Shown here: positions 1-6,455 of the stretch, in pieces
Numbering within the stretch: position 1 is the stretch's first letter
How the letters are laid out: the number at the start of each line of letters is the position of its first letter
NCBI GenBank assembly: GCA_002329525.1
Contig: DCTI01000242.1
Coordinates: 8,597 to 15,051 of the forward strand
Reading direction: 5' to 3'
DNA length: 6,455 nt
DNA from: Negativicutes bacterium UBA1444
GTDB taxonomy: Bacteria; Bacillota; Negativicutes; UBA1444
Notes under the pieces: generated by a model
Told to the model about the DNA's origin: nothing
Seen by the model: only the letters and a program-made list of their open reading frames with translations
Databases searched by the model: none
Position numbers and translations under genes: made by a program

Positions 1-257
1 GTGCGTACTTCCCAGAGGCTCCGGACCGTCCAAAACACGTTTTGGAGATTCCGCCACGAAATCCGACGCTGAAAACCATACAAATGAATGGCCTGCAGCG
101 GATAACCGGCGTGGGGAACCAACTCGGACTCCAGACCATGCCCGGTTCCCACGAACAGAATCGTCGCTGTGGCGTCCTGCCGTTCCAGCGCCCGGGCAAT
201 GGCCAGCGCCGGATAGATATGGCCGCCGGTGCCGCCGCCGGCTATCACAAATCTCAT
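1..257 (-). CDS. murG: MurG, UDP-GlcNAc:lipid I GlcNAc transferase (N-terminal 85 residues, cut by window edge)
   Basis: MurG transfers GlcNAc from UDP-GlcNAc to lipid I on the inner face of the membrane, giving lipid II. I translated this part by hand because no complete reading frame lies in the window. It starts MRFVIAGGGTGGHIYPALAI. The glycine-rich GGGTGGH loop (residues 7-13, with the conserved His13) followed by P16-ALAIA is the diagnostic N-terminal MurG signature. The block GTGHGLESELVP (37-48) matches the family's second glycine loop, and GFQRR (61-65) sits where MurG has its basic loop near the acceptor site. The ATG at 257 overlaps the murD stop as ATGA (254-257). No strong Shine-Dalgarno sequence precedes it, so it is probably translated by coupling to murD. 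The remaining C-terminal part, including the UDP-GlcNAc-binding domain, lies beyond base 1. No frame break is seen in the visible part. Confidence 0.95.
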   Translation of the reverse strand, partial: MRFVIAGGGTGGHIYPALAIARALERQDATATILFVGTGHGLESELVPHAGYPLQAIHLYGFQRRISWRNLQNVFWTVRSLWEVR

Positions 258-1621
258 GCGGACTGCCCGCCGCCATGGACCAGGTCCTTGAATACACGGC
301 CCCGCTGTTCATAATTGTCGAACATGTCGTAGCTGGCGCAGGCGGGCGACAGCAGGACCACCTGCGGCGGCACGGCTTTCTTCCTGGCTTCCTCCACGGC
401 CGCCGCCAGCGACGATGCACGAAAAATATCGGTCACGCCCTGCTGGCGGGCTGCCGCTTCAAACCGATCTGCCGCCTCGCCGATGAGGATCAGCCGATCC
501 ACCCGTTCCCGTACCAGGCGCATGAATTCCGTCAGGTCCGTGTTCTTGTCACGGCCGCCGGCGATCAGGATGATATGGCCGTCAAAAGCTTCCAGCGCCT
601 TGATGGAAGACTCGGGATTGGTGGCTTTGGAATCATTGTAATACGGCACGCCGTTGAGGGTCGCCACCGGCTCGATCCGGTGTTCGACTCCCGTGAACGA
701 GGTCAGCACTTTCGCCATGTTGGCCGGCGACACGCCGGCCAGGTACGCCGCACCGCAAGCCGCCAACGCATTTTCGACATTGTGGCCGCCGAAAAGCTTC
801 ATGTCCGCAACCGGGCAAATCTTCAGCTCCTGGCCGTCCCAGCGCAACCGGATTTCCCCGTCGGCGACAAAGGCCCCTGCTGCCAATGTCGACTGCCGGC
901 TAAAGAAAAATATCCGGGAAGAAATGCGAGCCGCCATCGCCCGGATCCATTCGTCGTCATAATTCAGAACGGCAAAATCCTGCTGCGTCTGCCGGGCAAA
1001 AAGCTTCTGCTTGGTGGCGCCATAGCCTTCGAACGAGCCGTGTCGGTCGATGTGGTCCGGCGTCAGGTTCAGCATCACCGCGATATGCGGTCGGAACTCA
1101 TGCACGCCTTCCAGCTGGAAACTCGAAATCTCGGCGACCACCCGCCCCTGTCCGCTCACATGCTGCACTTCCTGTGACAGGGCCACGCCGATGTTCCCGC
1201 CGACCACCACTTCGGCGAAGGTCGTTTTCATCATCTCGCCGAGCAGCGTCGTGGTCGTAGTCTTGCCATTGGTGCCGGTGACGGCAATGATTGGTGCCTG
1301 GCACAGCCGGCTGGCCAGTTCGACCTCGCTCCATACCGGAATGTCGCGTTGGTTGGCTGCCGCCACCAACGGATGGTGAATCGAGATTCCCGGCGACAGG
1401 ATCAGCAATTCCTTTCCCGCCAGCAGCCCTTCGTCCTGTCGGCCCAGCGCCAGCTCGACTTTGCCGTCGATCTCCCGCAGCCCGTCCGACATCTTGAGAT
1501 GTTCCCGGTCCTTGCCATCCGCCAGCGTCACCGCCGCGCCGTGGGATTGCAACACCGCCGCCGCCGAAATGCCGCTGATGCCGGCGCCGAACACCAGTAT
1601 TTTCTTTCCTGTCAATTCCAT
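254..1621 (-). CDS. murD: MurD, UDP-MurNAc-L-alanine:D-glutamate ligase
   Basis: This cytoplasmic ATP-dependent ligase adds D-glutamate to UDP-MurNAc-L-Ala. It is 455 aa, a usual MurD length. Visible in order: an N-terminal Rossmann-like segment with GAGISG (12-17) for the UDP substrate; the P-loop TGTNGKTTT (115-123); EISSFQLE (164-171); LNLTPDHIDRHGS (184-196); Lys204 in GATKQKLF, at the place of the carbamylated lysine of Mur ligases; GGHNVENALAA (278-288); GVEHRIE (311-317); NDSKATNP (329-336), typical of MurD rather than MurC, E or F; AGGRDKNTDL (354-363); and the C-terminal block SPACASYDMFDNYEQRG (425-441). I chose the ATG at 1621 over the upstream in-frame start at 1729. MELTGKK followed directly by the Rossmann strand is the normal N-terminus, whereas the extra 36 residues are mraY sequence read in another frame. 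The start is 2 bases after the mraY stop, and the stop overlaps the murG start. Confidence 0.97.
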   Translation of the reverse strand: MELTGKKILVFGAGISGISAAAVLQSHGAAVTLADGKDREHLKMSDGLREIDGKVELALGRQDEGLLAGKELLILSPGISIHHPLVAAANQRDIPVWSEVELASRLCQAPIIAVTGTNGKTTTTTLLGEMMKTTFAEVVVGGNIGVALSQEVQHVSGQGRVVAEISSFQLEGVHEFRPHIAVMLNLTPDHIDRHGSFEGYGATKQKLFARQTQQDFAVLNYDDEWIRAMAARISSRIFFFSRQSTLAAGAFVADGEIRLRWDGQELKICPVADMKLFGGHNVENALAACGAAYLAGVSPANMAKVLTSFTGVEHRIEPVATLNGVPYYNDSKATNPESSIKALEAFDGHIILIAGGRDKNTDLTEFMRLVRERVDRLILIGEAADRFEAAARQQGVTDIFRASSLAAAVEEARKKAVPPQVVLLSPACASYDMFDNYEQRGRVFKDLVHGGGQSA

Positions 1622-1623
1622 AT

Positions 1624-2601
1624 TTACACCAACCTTCCGCCGGCCGAGCCCAGCATGATGCACAGGCCGACCAGTCCCGCTATGATTCCGGCGACCCAAA
1701 ACATCCGCACAACGCGGGTTTCCGGCCAACCGCCAAGCTCAAAATGATGATGCAGCGGACTCATCCGAAAAATCCGACGTCCCGTCGTCTTGAACGAGGC
1801 CACCTGCAAAATGACCGACAGCGCCTCCGCCACAAACACCGCCCCGATCACCGGCAGCAACAGTTCGGTTCCCGTCAGTACCGCGCCGGCCGCCAGGGCC
1901 CCGCCGAGCGCCAGGGAACCGGTGTCGCCCATGAAGATCCGCGCCGGATGCCGGTTAAAAACCAGAAAACCCAGGGCCGCGCCCGCCACGATCGTGAAAA
2001 AGCCGGCCACATCCGGTTGCCCCCGCAGCCAGGATACCGCCGCGAAGATTCCCGCCGCGACCGCGGTCGTTCCCGCCGCCAGGCCATCCAGCCCGTCCGT
2101 GAGATTGACAGCGTTCGTCGTCCCGACAATGATAAAAAACACCAGCCCATGGAACAAGAACCCCAGATCCCAGGTGACATTCAGCCCGGGAATCCATAGT
2201 TCCGTTCCCCGACCCAGATAGTGGGTAATAATCCAGGAAAACACCGCGGCGATCAGAATCTGCCCCAGCAGCTTCTCTTTGGCCCGCAGGCCCAGATTTC
2301 GCTTCAGCACCACCTTGATATAGTCATCCAGAAATCCCAGCGCCCCGCAGGCCAAGGTGACAAACAGCATCAGCCAAGCCGCCGGCGCCGTGGTATGAAT
2401 GACCGGCACCGCCACGCAGATTCCGGCCAGAATCAAAAGGCCGCCCATGGTCGGCGTTCCTGTCTTGGCCTTATGCGCCGCCGGCCCCTCCTCCCGGATC
2501 ACCTGGCCAAACTTCAGCCGGTGCAGCAAGGGAATGGCGACCGGGCCCAGCAGGACCACCACGCCGAAAGCGCACAGCGCTCCTAAAAATAACGATTGCA
2601 T
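1624..2601 (-). CDS. mraY: MraY, phospho-MurNAc-pentapeptide transferase (lipid I synthase)
   Basis: MraY is an integral membrane enzyme that joins phospho-MurNAc-pentapeptide to undecaprenyl phosphate, forming lipid I with release of UMP. The 325-aa product is strongly hydrophobic, with about ten membrane segments. Diagnostic motifs: HKAKTGTPTMGG (43-54); the acidic pair LDDY (91-94; Asp92 and Asp93); NAVNLTDGLDGLAAG (163-177); FNRHPARIFMGDTGS (215-229) with the metal-site Asp226; and KTTGRRIFRMSPLHHHFELG (271-290) with the histidine cluster 284-286. The length matches the short form of the family (as in Bacillus, about 324 aa) rather than the E. coli form of 360 aa with its longer N-terminus. 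The ATG at 2601 is supported by a full GGAGGT nine bases upstream inside murF. The gene lies 5 bases after murF and 2 bases before murD. Confidence 0.98.
   Translation of the reverse strand: MQSLFLGALCAFGVVVLLGPVAIPLLHRLKFGQVIREEGPAAHKAKTGTPTMGGLLILAGICVAVPVIHTTAPAAWLMLFVTLACGALGFLDDYIKVVLKRNLGLRAKEKLLGQILIAAVFSWIITHYLGRGTELWIPGLNVTWDLGFLFHGLVFFIIVGTTNAVNLTDGLDGLAAGTTAVAAGIFAAVSWLRGQPDVAGFFTIVAGAALGFLVFNRHPARIFMGDTGSLALGGALAAGAVLTGTELLLPVIGAVFVAEALSVILQVASFKTTGRRIFRMSPLHHHFELGGWPETRVVRMFWVAGIIAGLVGLCIMLGSAGGRLV
1633..1638 (-). promoter_or_regulatory. Probable ribosome binding site of murD
   Basis: GGAAGG on the minus strand ends eleven bases before the murD ATG at 1621, inside the mraY 3' end. 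It is a partial match at a slightly long spacing, but it supports the short MurD start. Confidence 0.5.
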
Positions 2602-2606
2602 GAAAG

Positions 2607-3986
2607 TCAGACCTCCGATTGCCGCGCGAAGGCGTCCAGCAGTTTTTCCATCGCCATGCCGCGGGATCCCTTCAGCAGCAGGGTGTCACCCGGTTGCAGC
2701 AGCTCGCCTAACGCCGCCACCGCCGCCGCATGATCCAGGCAAGCCACGGTCGTAAGCACGCCCTGTTCGCGGGCGGTCGCCGCCGCCACGGCCGCCATTT
2801 CGCCCAGCGCCAGCACCGCGGCGACGCCGGCCGCCGCCAGTTGCCGGCCGACCTGCTCGTGCGCGGATCGGGCTGCCGGGCCGAGTTCCAGCATATCGCC
2901 GACTGCCGCCACTTTCCGTCCTGTGGCCACCGTGGCCAGCACGTCGATGGCAGCGGCCATGGACAACGGGCTGGCATTGTAGGTATCGTCGATCACGGTG
3001 ATTTCCCCGTAACGGCGGATGTTCAGCCGCATTTTTCCGGGTTCGTAGGCCGCCAGGCCGCCGGCCGCGTCCGCCGGCGCGACGCCGAGTTCCAGACCGA
3101 CGGCAATGGCCGCCAGCGCATTATAGACATTGTGAATCCCCGGCACCGGAATCGTGACCGCAAACACGCCCTGATGGGTTCGACAGTCGAACTCCACTCC
3201 CTGCGCCGAATAGCGGAGATTTTCCGCCCGTACGTCCGCTGCCGCCTGAATTCCGTAGAACACCGACCGCGCCGCCGTTTTCGCCCGCATGTTCCGCACC
3301 CGTTCGTCGTCGCCGTTCAGAACGGCAATCCCGTCGGCTGGCAGCGCTTCCACCAGTTCCGCCTTGGCCGCCGCGATGTTGTCGACGCTGCCCAGACGTT
3401 CCAGATGGGTTTCACCGACATTGGTCACCACGCCGACGGTGGGAAGGGCTGTGGCCGCCAAGCCGGCAATCTCGCCCAATCCGCGCATTCCCATCTCCAC
3501 TACCACCGCCTCGTGTTCCGGACGGATCTTGAGCAAGGTGTGGGAAAGGCCGATCTCATTGTTGAAATTGGCTTCGGTTTTCAGCACGTTCCGCCGGGTC
3601 GCCAGCACGGCGGCGATCATATCCTTGGTCGAAGTCTTGCCGTTGGAGCCGGTGACCGCGACGACCGGCAACTGAAACCGGCAGCGGTGTAACCGGGCCA
3701 GCCCCTGATAGGCCAGCCGGGTATCCGGAACCAGAAACACGGCGGTTGCCGGCGAAATGCCGGTCGGTTCGCAGCTGGCCACGATTCCGGCCGCACCCTG
3801 GCGAACCGCCGCGTCGATAAAATCATGCCCGTCGAAACGCTCGCCGGACAAGGCCACGAACAAGGCCCCCGGCTCCAGCGTCCGGGTATCGGTGGCAACG
3901 CCCGCGAACCGCACCACTGTTCCTGCCGCCAGCATCCTCCCCCCGGTCGCCGTCAACACCTCATCGGCTGTAAAAAACACTGTCAT
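2607..3986 (-). CDS. murF: MurF, UDP-MurNAc-tripeptide:D-alanyl-D-alanine ligase
   Basis: MurF finishes the cytoplasmic precursor by adding the D-Ala-D-Ala dipeptide. The product is 459 aa, normal for the family. Motifs in order: TDTRTLEPGALFVAL (32-46) and GERFDGHDF (48-56) in the N-terminal UDP-binding domain; the P-loop TGSNGKTSTKD (112-122), whose S-N and TSTK variants are typical of MurF; NFNNEIGLSHTLL (140-152), a MurF hallmark; EMGMRGLGEI (164-173); TNVGETHLERLGS (188-200); AKAEL (207-211) with the probable carbamylated lysine; GIHNVYNALAA (283-293); DDTYNASPLSM (333-343); GDMLELG (363-369); and KGSRGMAMEKLL (439-450). I chose the ATG at 3986 rather than the in-frame ATG at 4004. It has GGGAGG six bases upstream, it gives the ATGA overlap with murE, and the extra MGGRKS is the read-through of that same ribosome site. 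Arginine codons are mostly CGG (16 of 30 by hand count). Confidence 0.97.
   Translation of the reverse strand: MTVFFTADEVLTATGGRMLAAGTVVRFAGVATDTRTLEPGALFVALSGERFDGHDFIDAAVRQGAAGIVASCEPTGISPATAVFLVPDTRLAYQGLARLHRCRFQLPVVAVTGSNGKTSTKDMIAAVLATRRNVLKTEANFNNEIGLSHTLLKIRPEHEAVVVEMGMRGLGEIAGLAATALPTVGVVTNVGETHLERLGSVDNIAAAKAELVEALPADGIAVLNGDDERVRNMRAKTAARSVFYGIQAAADVRAENLRYSAQGVEFDCRTHQGVFAVTIPVPGIHNVYNALAAIAVGLELGVAPADAAGGLAAYEPGKMRLNIRRYGEITVIDDTYNASPLSMAAAIDVLATVATGRKVAAVGDMLELGPAARSAHEQVGRQLAAAGVAAVLALGEMAAVAAATAREQGVLTTVACLDHAAAVAALGELLQPGDTLLLKGSRGMAMEKLLDAFARQSEV
2611..2616 (-). promoter_or_regulatory. Ribosome binding site of mraY
   Basis: A full GGAGGT on the minus strand lies nine bases before the mraY ATG at 2601, within the final codons of murF. 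It is the best Shine-Dalgarno match in the window and suggests mraY initiates efficiently on its own. Confidence 0.8.
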
Positions 3987-5533
3987 GCTTTTCCTCCCGC
4001 CCATTCCCGCACCACTTCCCGATCATCAAAATGAATGGTCCGGTCGGCCAGAATCTGATAATTTTCATGTCCTTTGCCGGCAATGACGATCACATCGCCC
4101 GCCTCGCCCATCGCCAGCGCCTGTTCGATCGCCGTCCGTCGGTCCGGTTCGGTGGTCGTTTTTTGCCGCGCGGCCGGCGTGGTGATTCCGGCCATGATCT
4201 GGCCGATTATGAACGCCGGATCCTCTGAGCGTGGATTGTCGGAAGTGACGATGACCCGGTCGGCCGAGCGAGCCGCCAGTTCGCCCATGATCGGTCGCTT
4301 GGTCCGGTCCCGGTCGCCGCCGCAGCCGAACACGGTGATGACGCGATGCGTCCCGGCCAACGCGCGCGCGGTGGCGATGGCCTTGGCCAAGGAATCGGGC
4401 GTATGCGAGTAATCCACAATGCCCACCACGCCATCGCTCGACACAATGCGCTCGAAGCGTCCCGGCACGGATTTCACTTTGCGCAGTCCCTGAAGCACCA
4501 ACGCCGGATCAATGCCGAGCAGCACCGCAGTAGCGAAGGCCGCCGTGAGATTATAGGCGTTGAACGCGCCCACCAACGAGGATTCGATGGTGTGCATCAC
4601 GCCCTTGTGCTCGATGCGCAACGTGCTTCCGCGCGAGGTCAATTCCAGATCGCGCATGCGAAATGCCGGCCGACCCTGCATGCCATATCCCGCACGCGCG
4701 CGTCCCGCCCCAGCACCCACCAGCTTCGCGGCCGCGTCGTCCGTGTTCAGCAAGGCCTTGCCCCGCGTGTGCCGCGAGAACAGCAGCGCCTTGGCGTCGC
4801 GATACGCATCCATATTCTTGTGAAAATCCAGATGGTCCTGCGTGAGATTGGTAAACACCGACACATCGAAGGCCAGCCCGTGCACCCGCTTGAGTGCGAG
4901 AGCGTGCGACGACACCTCCATCACCGCCGCCGTGCAGCCCGCGCCACGCATGTCGGCCAGCAGTTGCTGCACATCCTCGGCGGGCGGCGTGGTGAAGCTC
5001 GCCTTGCGCACCTCATCGGCCACACGATACTCCACGGTGCCGATCAGTCCCGTGCGCATGCCGGCATGCTCCAGCACGGCGGAAATGAGATACGACGTGG
5101 TGGTTTTTCCATTCGTCCCGGTGATGCCCACCAGAGTCAAATCCTTCGCCGGTTCGCGATGGAAGCGCGCCGCCAGCGACGCCACCGCCTCGCGCGTGTC
5201 GCGCACCACCAGCACAGTGGTGCCGTTGTGCTGGCAATACGCCGGCGTGAGCAAATGCCGCAAATCGGCCTCGAAACGCTCGAGCCCCACCACCACGCAG
5301 GACGCGCCATTCTCCATGGCCCGTTGCACAAAATCGTGTCCGTCCACATGCTCGCCGGCCACCGCGGCAAACAGCCAACTGCGGCGCACACAGCGCGAAT
5401 CCGTGGTGACGCCGGCGATGGCCACGTCGAAAGGACCGAAGAGCTGCACCACAGGCATATCGCCGACGATTTCCGACAGCCGTCGACCGGCCGGAAACGC
5501 GTGCACATCGGTTGCTACCTGATTGAACAACAT
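3983..5533 (-). CDS. murE: MurE, UDP-MurNAc-L-Ala-D-Glu:meso-diaminopimelate ligase
   Basis: MurE adds the third residue of the stem peptide in the cytoplasm. The product is 516 aa, slightly longer than the common 480-500. Motifs: TTDSRCVRRSWLFAAV (43-58) and DGHDF (64-68) in the UDP-binding domain; P-loop TGTNGKTTT (138-146); TTPPAEDVQ (181-189); EVSSHAL (206-212); TNLTQDHLDFH (228-238); Lys248 in AYRDAKALLF, the probable carbamylated lysine; GAFNAYNLTAA (322-332); VPGRFERI (356-363); VDYSHTPDSL (373-382); FGCGGDRDRTKRP (402-414); DNPRSEDP (432-439); and GKGHENYQ (486-493). The DNPR motif is the established marker of meso-DAP ligases, as against lysine-adding MurE. The ATG at 5533 follows the ftsI stop by six bases, with GAGGA three bases ahead. 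The N-terminal 20 residues are not clearly conserved. Arginine codons shift sharply between residues 397 and 408: CGC 20 of 32 before, 2 of 12 after. See findings. Confidence 0.97.
   Translation of the reverse strand: MLFNQVATDVHAFPAGRRLSEIVGDMPVVQLFGPFDVAIAGVTTDSRCVRRSWLFAAVAGEHVDGHDFVQRAMENGASCVVVGLERFEADLRHLLTPAYCQHNGTTVLVVRDTREAVASLAARFHREPAKDLTLVGITGTNGKTTTSYLISAVLEHAGMRTGLIGTVEYRVADEVRKASFTTPPAEDVQQLLADMRGAGCTAAVMEVSSHALALKRVHGLAFDVSVFTNLTQDHLDFHKNMDAYRDAKALLFSRHTRGKALLNTDDAAAKLVGAGAGRARAGYGMQGRPAFRMRDLELTSRGSTLRIEHKGVMHTIESSLVGAFNAYNLTAAFATAVLLGIDPALVLQGLRKVKSVPGRFERIVSSDGVVGIVDYSHTPDSLAKAIATARALAGTHRVITVFGCGGDRDRTKRPIMGELAARSADRVIVTSDNPRSEDPAFIIGQIMAGITTPAARQKTTTEPDRRTAIEQALAMGEAGDVIVIAGKGHENYQILADRTIHFDDREVVREWAGGKA
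3993..3998 (-). promoter_or_regulatory. Ribosome binding site that decides the murF start
   Basis: GGGAGG on the minus strand lies six bases (AAAAGC) before the ATG at 3986. It sits inside the last codons of murE and is the reason for preferring that start over the ATG at 4004, which lies upstream of the site. Confidence 0.8.
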
Positions 5534-5536
5534 GGG

Positions 5537-5541
5537 TCCTC
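5537..5541 (-). promoter_or_regulatory. Ribosome binding site of murE, overlapping the ftsI stop codon
   Basis: Reading the minus strand, the junction is TGAGGACCC followed by ATG. GAGGA shares bases with the TGA stop of the penicillin-binding protein gene and lies only three bases from the murE ATG. The spacing is short, so stop-start coupling probably helps initiation. Confidence 0.55.
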
Positions 5542-6455
5542 AGTACAGATTGGCGGTGATGTCGGTGGTCTCGCCACTCAGCGTGCAGCGCGTGCCTGCC
5601 GGCACGTACTCGCCTGCGGCGGGATACTGGAAACGCACGGTACCGCTGCCGGCGGGACTGGGCGTCAGATTCATGCTTTTGGTGAATGCCACCGCCTGGC
5701 GCAACGACATGCCCACCACATCGGGCACGCGCACCATGGAGCCGCGGCGCTCGCGCGCTTCCTGCACCACTCGCAAGGTGACCACCGAACGCCGCGCGGC
5801 CAGCACGTCCTCGGGCGGATCCTGCATGGCGACATGCCTGCCCTGGCCGACGACATTCATGGTGAATCCATGGGCCTTGAGCACCGTTTCCGCCACATCC
5901 ACATTCAAGCCCTTCACATTGGGCACACGCACCTTGTCATTGCCTTTGAAGGAGGCGTACAGCGGCTCGGGTTGCTTGGCGAATTCGCTCGACGAGTTGA
6001 TGATGCGCATCGCGATTTCGCGGAAAATCGGCGCCGCCGACGAACCGCCGTAGTAATCGCGCTTCGGAGCATCGAGAATCACGAGAATGAGAATTTTCGG
6101 GTCATCCACCGGGAAGAATCCCACGAAGGATGCGACGTGGGATTTGTTGGAATACGATCCCTTCACCAGGCGCTGCGACGTACCGGTTTTACCGCCGATG
6201 GCCACGCCCTCGATGCGCGCCTTCTGCGCCGTACCACTGTCGACCACGCCCTGCATGAAGCGGCGCATGATGCGCGAGGTTTCGGACGACACCACACGGC
6301 GCACCACCTGCGGCGTGGTTTCGTCCACGATGTTCCTGTCGGCGTCGAGCAGCCAGCGGCGAATGAACGGGCGCATCAGCACACCGTCATTGGCGATGGC
6401 CGCGTAGGCGCAGGCGATTTGCAACGATGTCACCGCGAGGCCGTAGCCGAAAGCC
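5540..6455 (-). CDS. ftsI: Class B penicillin-binding protein, FtsI/SpoVD/PBP2x type with two PASTA domains (C-terminal part, 5' end outside window)
   Basis: This is the transpeptidase that cross-links septal peptidoglycan outside the cytoplasmic membrane. The visible 304 residues are open to the window edge. The GTG at 6433 is not a real start: the frame continues upstream with AFGYGLAV, which together with TSLQIACAYAAIANDG forms the conserved block after the SxN motif of class B PBPs. The third active-site motif KTGTS is at 6176-6190. It is followed by SHVASFVGFFP and by YYGGSSAAPIFREIA, both typical of division PBPs. The catalytic SxxK serine and SxN motif lie beyond 6455. Two C-terminal PASTA-like domains follow, at about 5765-5932 (from VRVPNVKGLNVDVAE) and 5576-5734 (from VRVPDVVGMSLRQAV). 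Position directly before murE is the usual place of ftsI/spoVD. The stop at 5540 is in the same frame as murE. Arginine codons are mainly CGC (18 of 26), unlike murF. Confidence 0.95.
   Translation of the reverse strand, partial: AFGYGLAVTSLQIACAYAAIANDGVLMRPFIRRWLLDADRNIVDETTPQVVRRVVSSETSRIMRRFMQGVVDSGTAQKARIEGVAIGGKTGTSQRLVKGSYSNKSHVASFVGFFPVDDPKILILVILDAPKRDYYGGSSAAPIFREIAMRIINSSSEFAKQPEPLYASFKGNDKVRVPNVKGLNVDVAETVLKAHGFTMNVVGQGRHVAMQDPPEDVLAARRSVVTLRVVQEARERRGSMVRVPDVVGMSLRQAVAFTKSMNLTPSPAGSGTVRFQYPAAGEYVPAGTRCTLSGETTDITANLY
5576..5734 (-). other. PASTA domain 2 of the penicillin-binding protein
   Basis: This is the membrane-distal C-terminal repeat of the PBP. It opens with VRVPDVVGMSLRQAVAF, the classic PASTA start (V-P-D-V-x-G followed by a helix with A), and runs to the segment with PAAGEYVPAGTRCTLS, matching the family's P-x-x-G-x-x-V-x-x-G-x-x-V ending. 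Only about ten codons follow to the stop. PASTA domains are known in division PBPs and in serine/threonine kinases, where they bind or sense peptidoglycan. The role here is inferred from the family. Confidence 0.85.
5765..5932 (-). other. PASTA domain 1 of the penicillin-binding protein
   Basis: This is the first of two tandem repeats after the transpeptidase domain. It begins VRVPNVKGLNVDVAETVLK and continues through GFTMNVVGQGRHVAMQDPPE to a final strand VVTLRVV. The first part fits the PASTA consensus closely; the middle Q-D-P corresponds to the usual Q-x-P turn. A linker rich in charged residues (EARERRGS) joins it to the second repeat. Confidence 0.83.

Noticed and set aside
275..1177. 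300-codon open frame on the plus strand opposite murD
   Set aside because: It is antisense to a well-conserved gene. Its arginine- and histidine-rich translation matches no family I know, and long antisense frames are common in GC-rich DNA.
1622..1729. 36-residue N-terminal extension of MurD
   Set aside because: The extension lies wholly within the mraY 3' end in another frame. The family N-terminus begins at MELTGKK, so it is not a real extension.
2730..3692. 320-codon open frame on the plus strand opposite murF
   Set aside because: Same reason: it mirrors the codon structure of murF, shows no recognisable motif and breaks the single-strand operon layout.
3987..4004. Longer MurF start at 4004
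   Set aside because: The Shine-Dalgarno GGGAGG lies downstream of this ATG and serves the ATG at 3986, which gives the normal MurF N-terminus.
4842..5522. 226-codon open frame on the plus strand opposite the murE N-terminal half
   Set aside because: Low-complexity Ser/Thr/Arg translation, with no motif. It is a shadow of murE.
5540..6433. A separate complete 297-aa gene starting with GTG at 6433
   Set aside because: The frame continues to the window edge with conserved PBP residues, so this is the 3' part of a larger penicillin-binding protein gene.

Overview
The window is a stretch of a division and cell wall (dcw) cluster, read entirely from the minus strand. In transcription order, from high to low coordinates, it holds: the 3' part of a class B penicillin-binding protein (ftsI/spoVD/pbp2x type), murE, murF, mraY, murD and the first 85 codons of murG. 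The outer two genes run off the window edges. There is no intergenic space over 6 bases: stops and starts either overlap as ATGA (murE/murF, murD/murG) or lie 2 to 6 bases apart. The set is therefore almost certainly one operon with translational coupling. I see no promoter, terminator, RNA gene, repeat array or mobile element.

The genes form one pathway. MurE adds the third amino acid (meso-diaminopimelate, judging from a DNPR motif) to UDP-MurNAc-L-Ala-D-Glu. MurF adds D-Ala-D-Ala. MurD acts earlier and adds D-Glu. MraY moves the finished pentapeptide sugar to undecaprenyl phosphate at the membrane (lipid I). MurG adds GlcNAc (lipid II). The penicillin-binding protein cross-links the exported material at the septum and carries two C-terminal PASTA domains.

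The host is a GC-rich bacterium (roughly 60 % by eye) with meso-DAP peptidoglycan, a short MraY (325 aa) and a PASTA-bearing division PBP. This does not settle the phylum; a diderm lineage of the PVC type or a GC-rich Bacillota lineage both fit.

No new system is evident. Two things deserve a second look. Arginine codon use changes abruptly inside murE near 4312-4345: CGC-dominated on the ftsI side, CGG-dominated on the mraY/murG side. This suggests either an old recombination join or an assembly chimera. Second, murD abuts murG directly, with no ftsW in the slot where many dcw clusters carry it.
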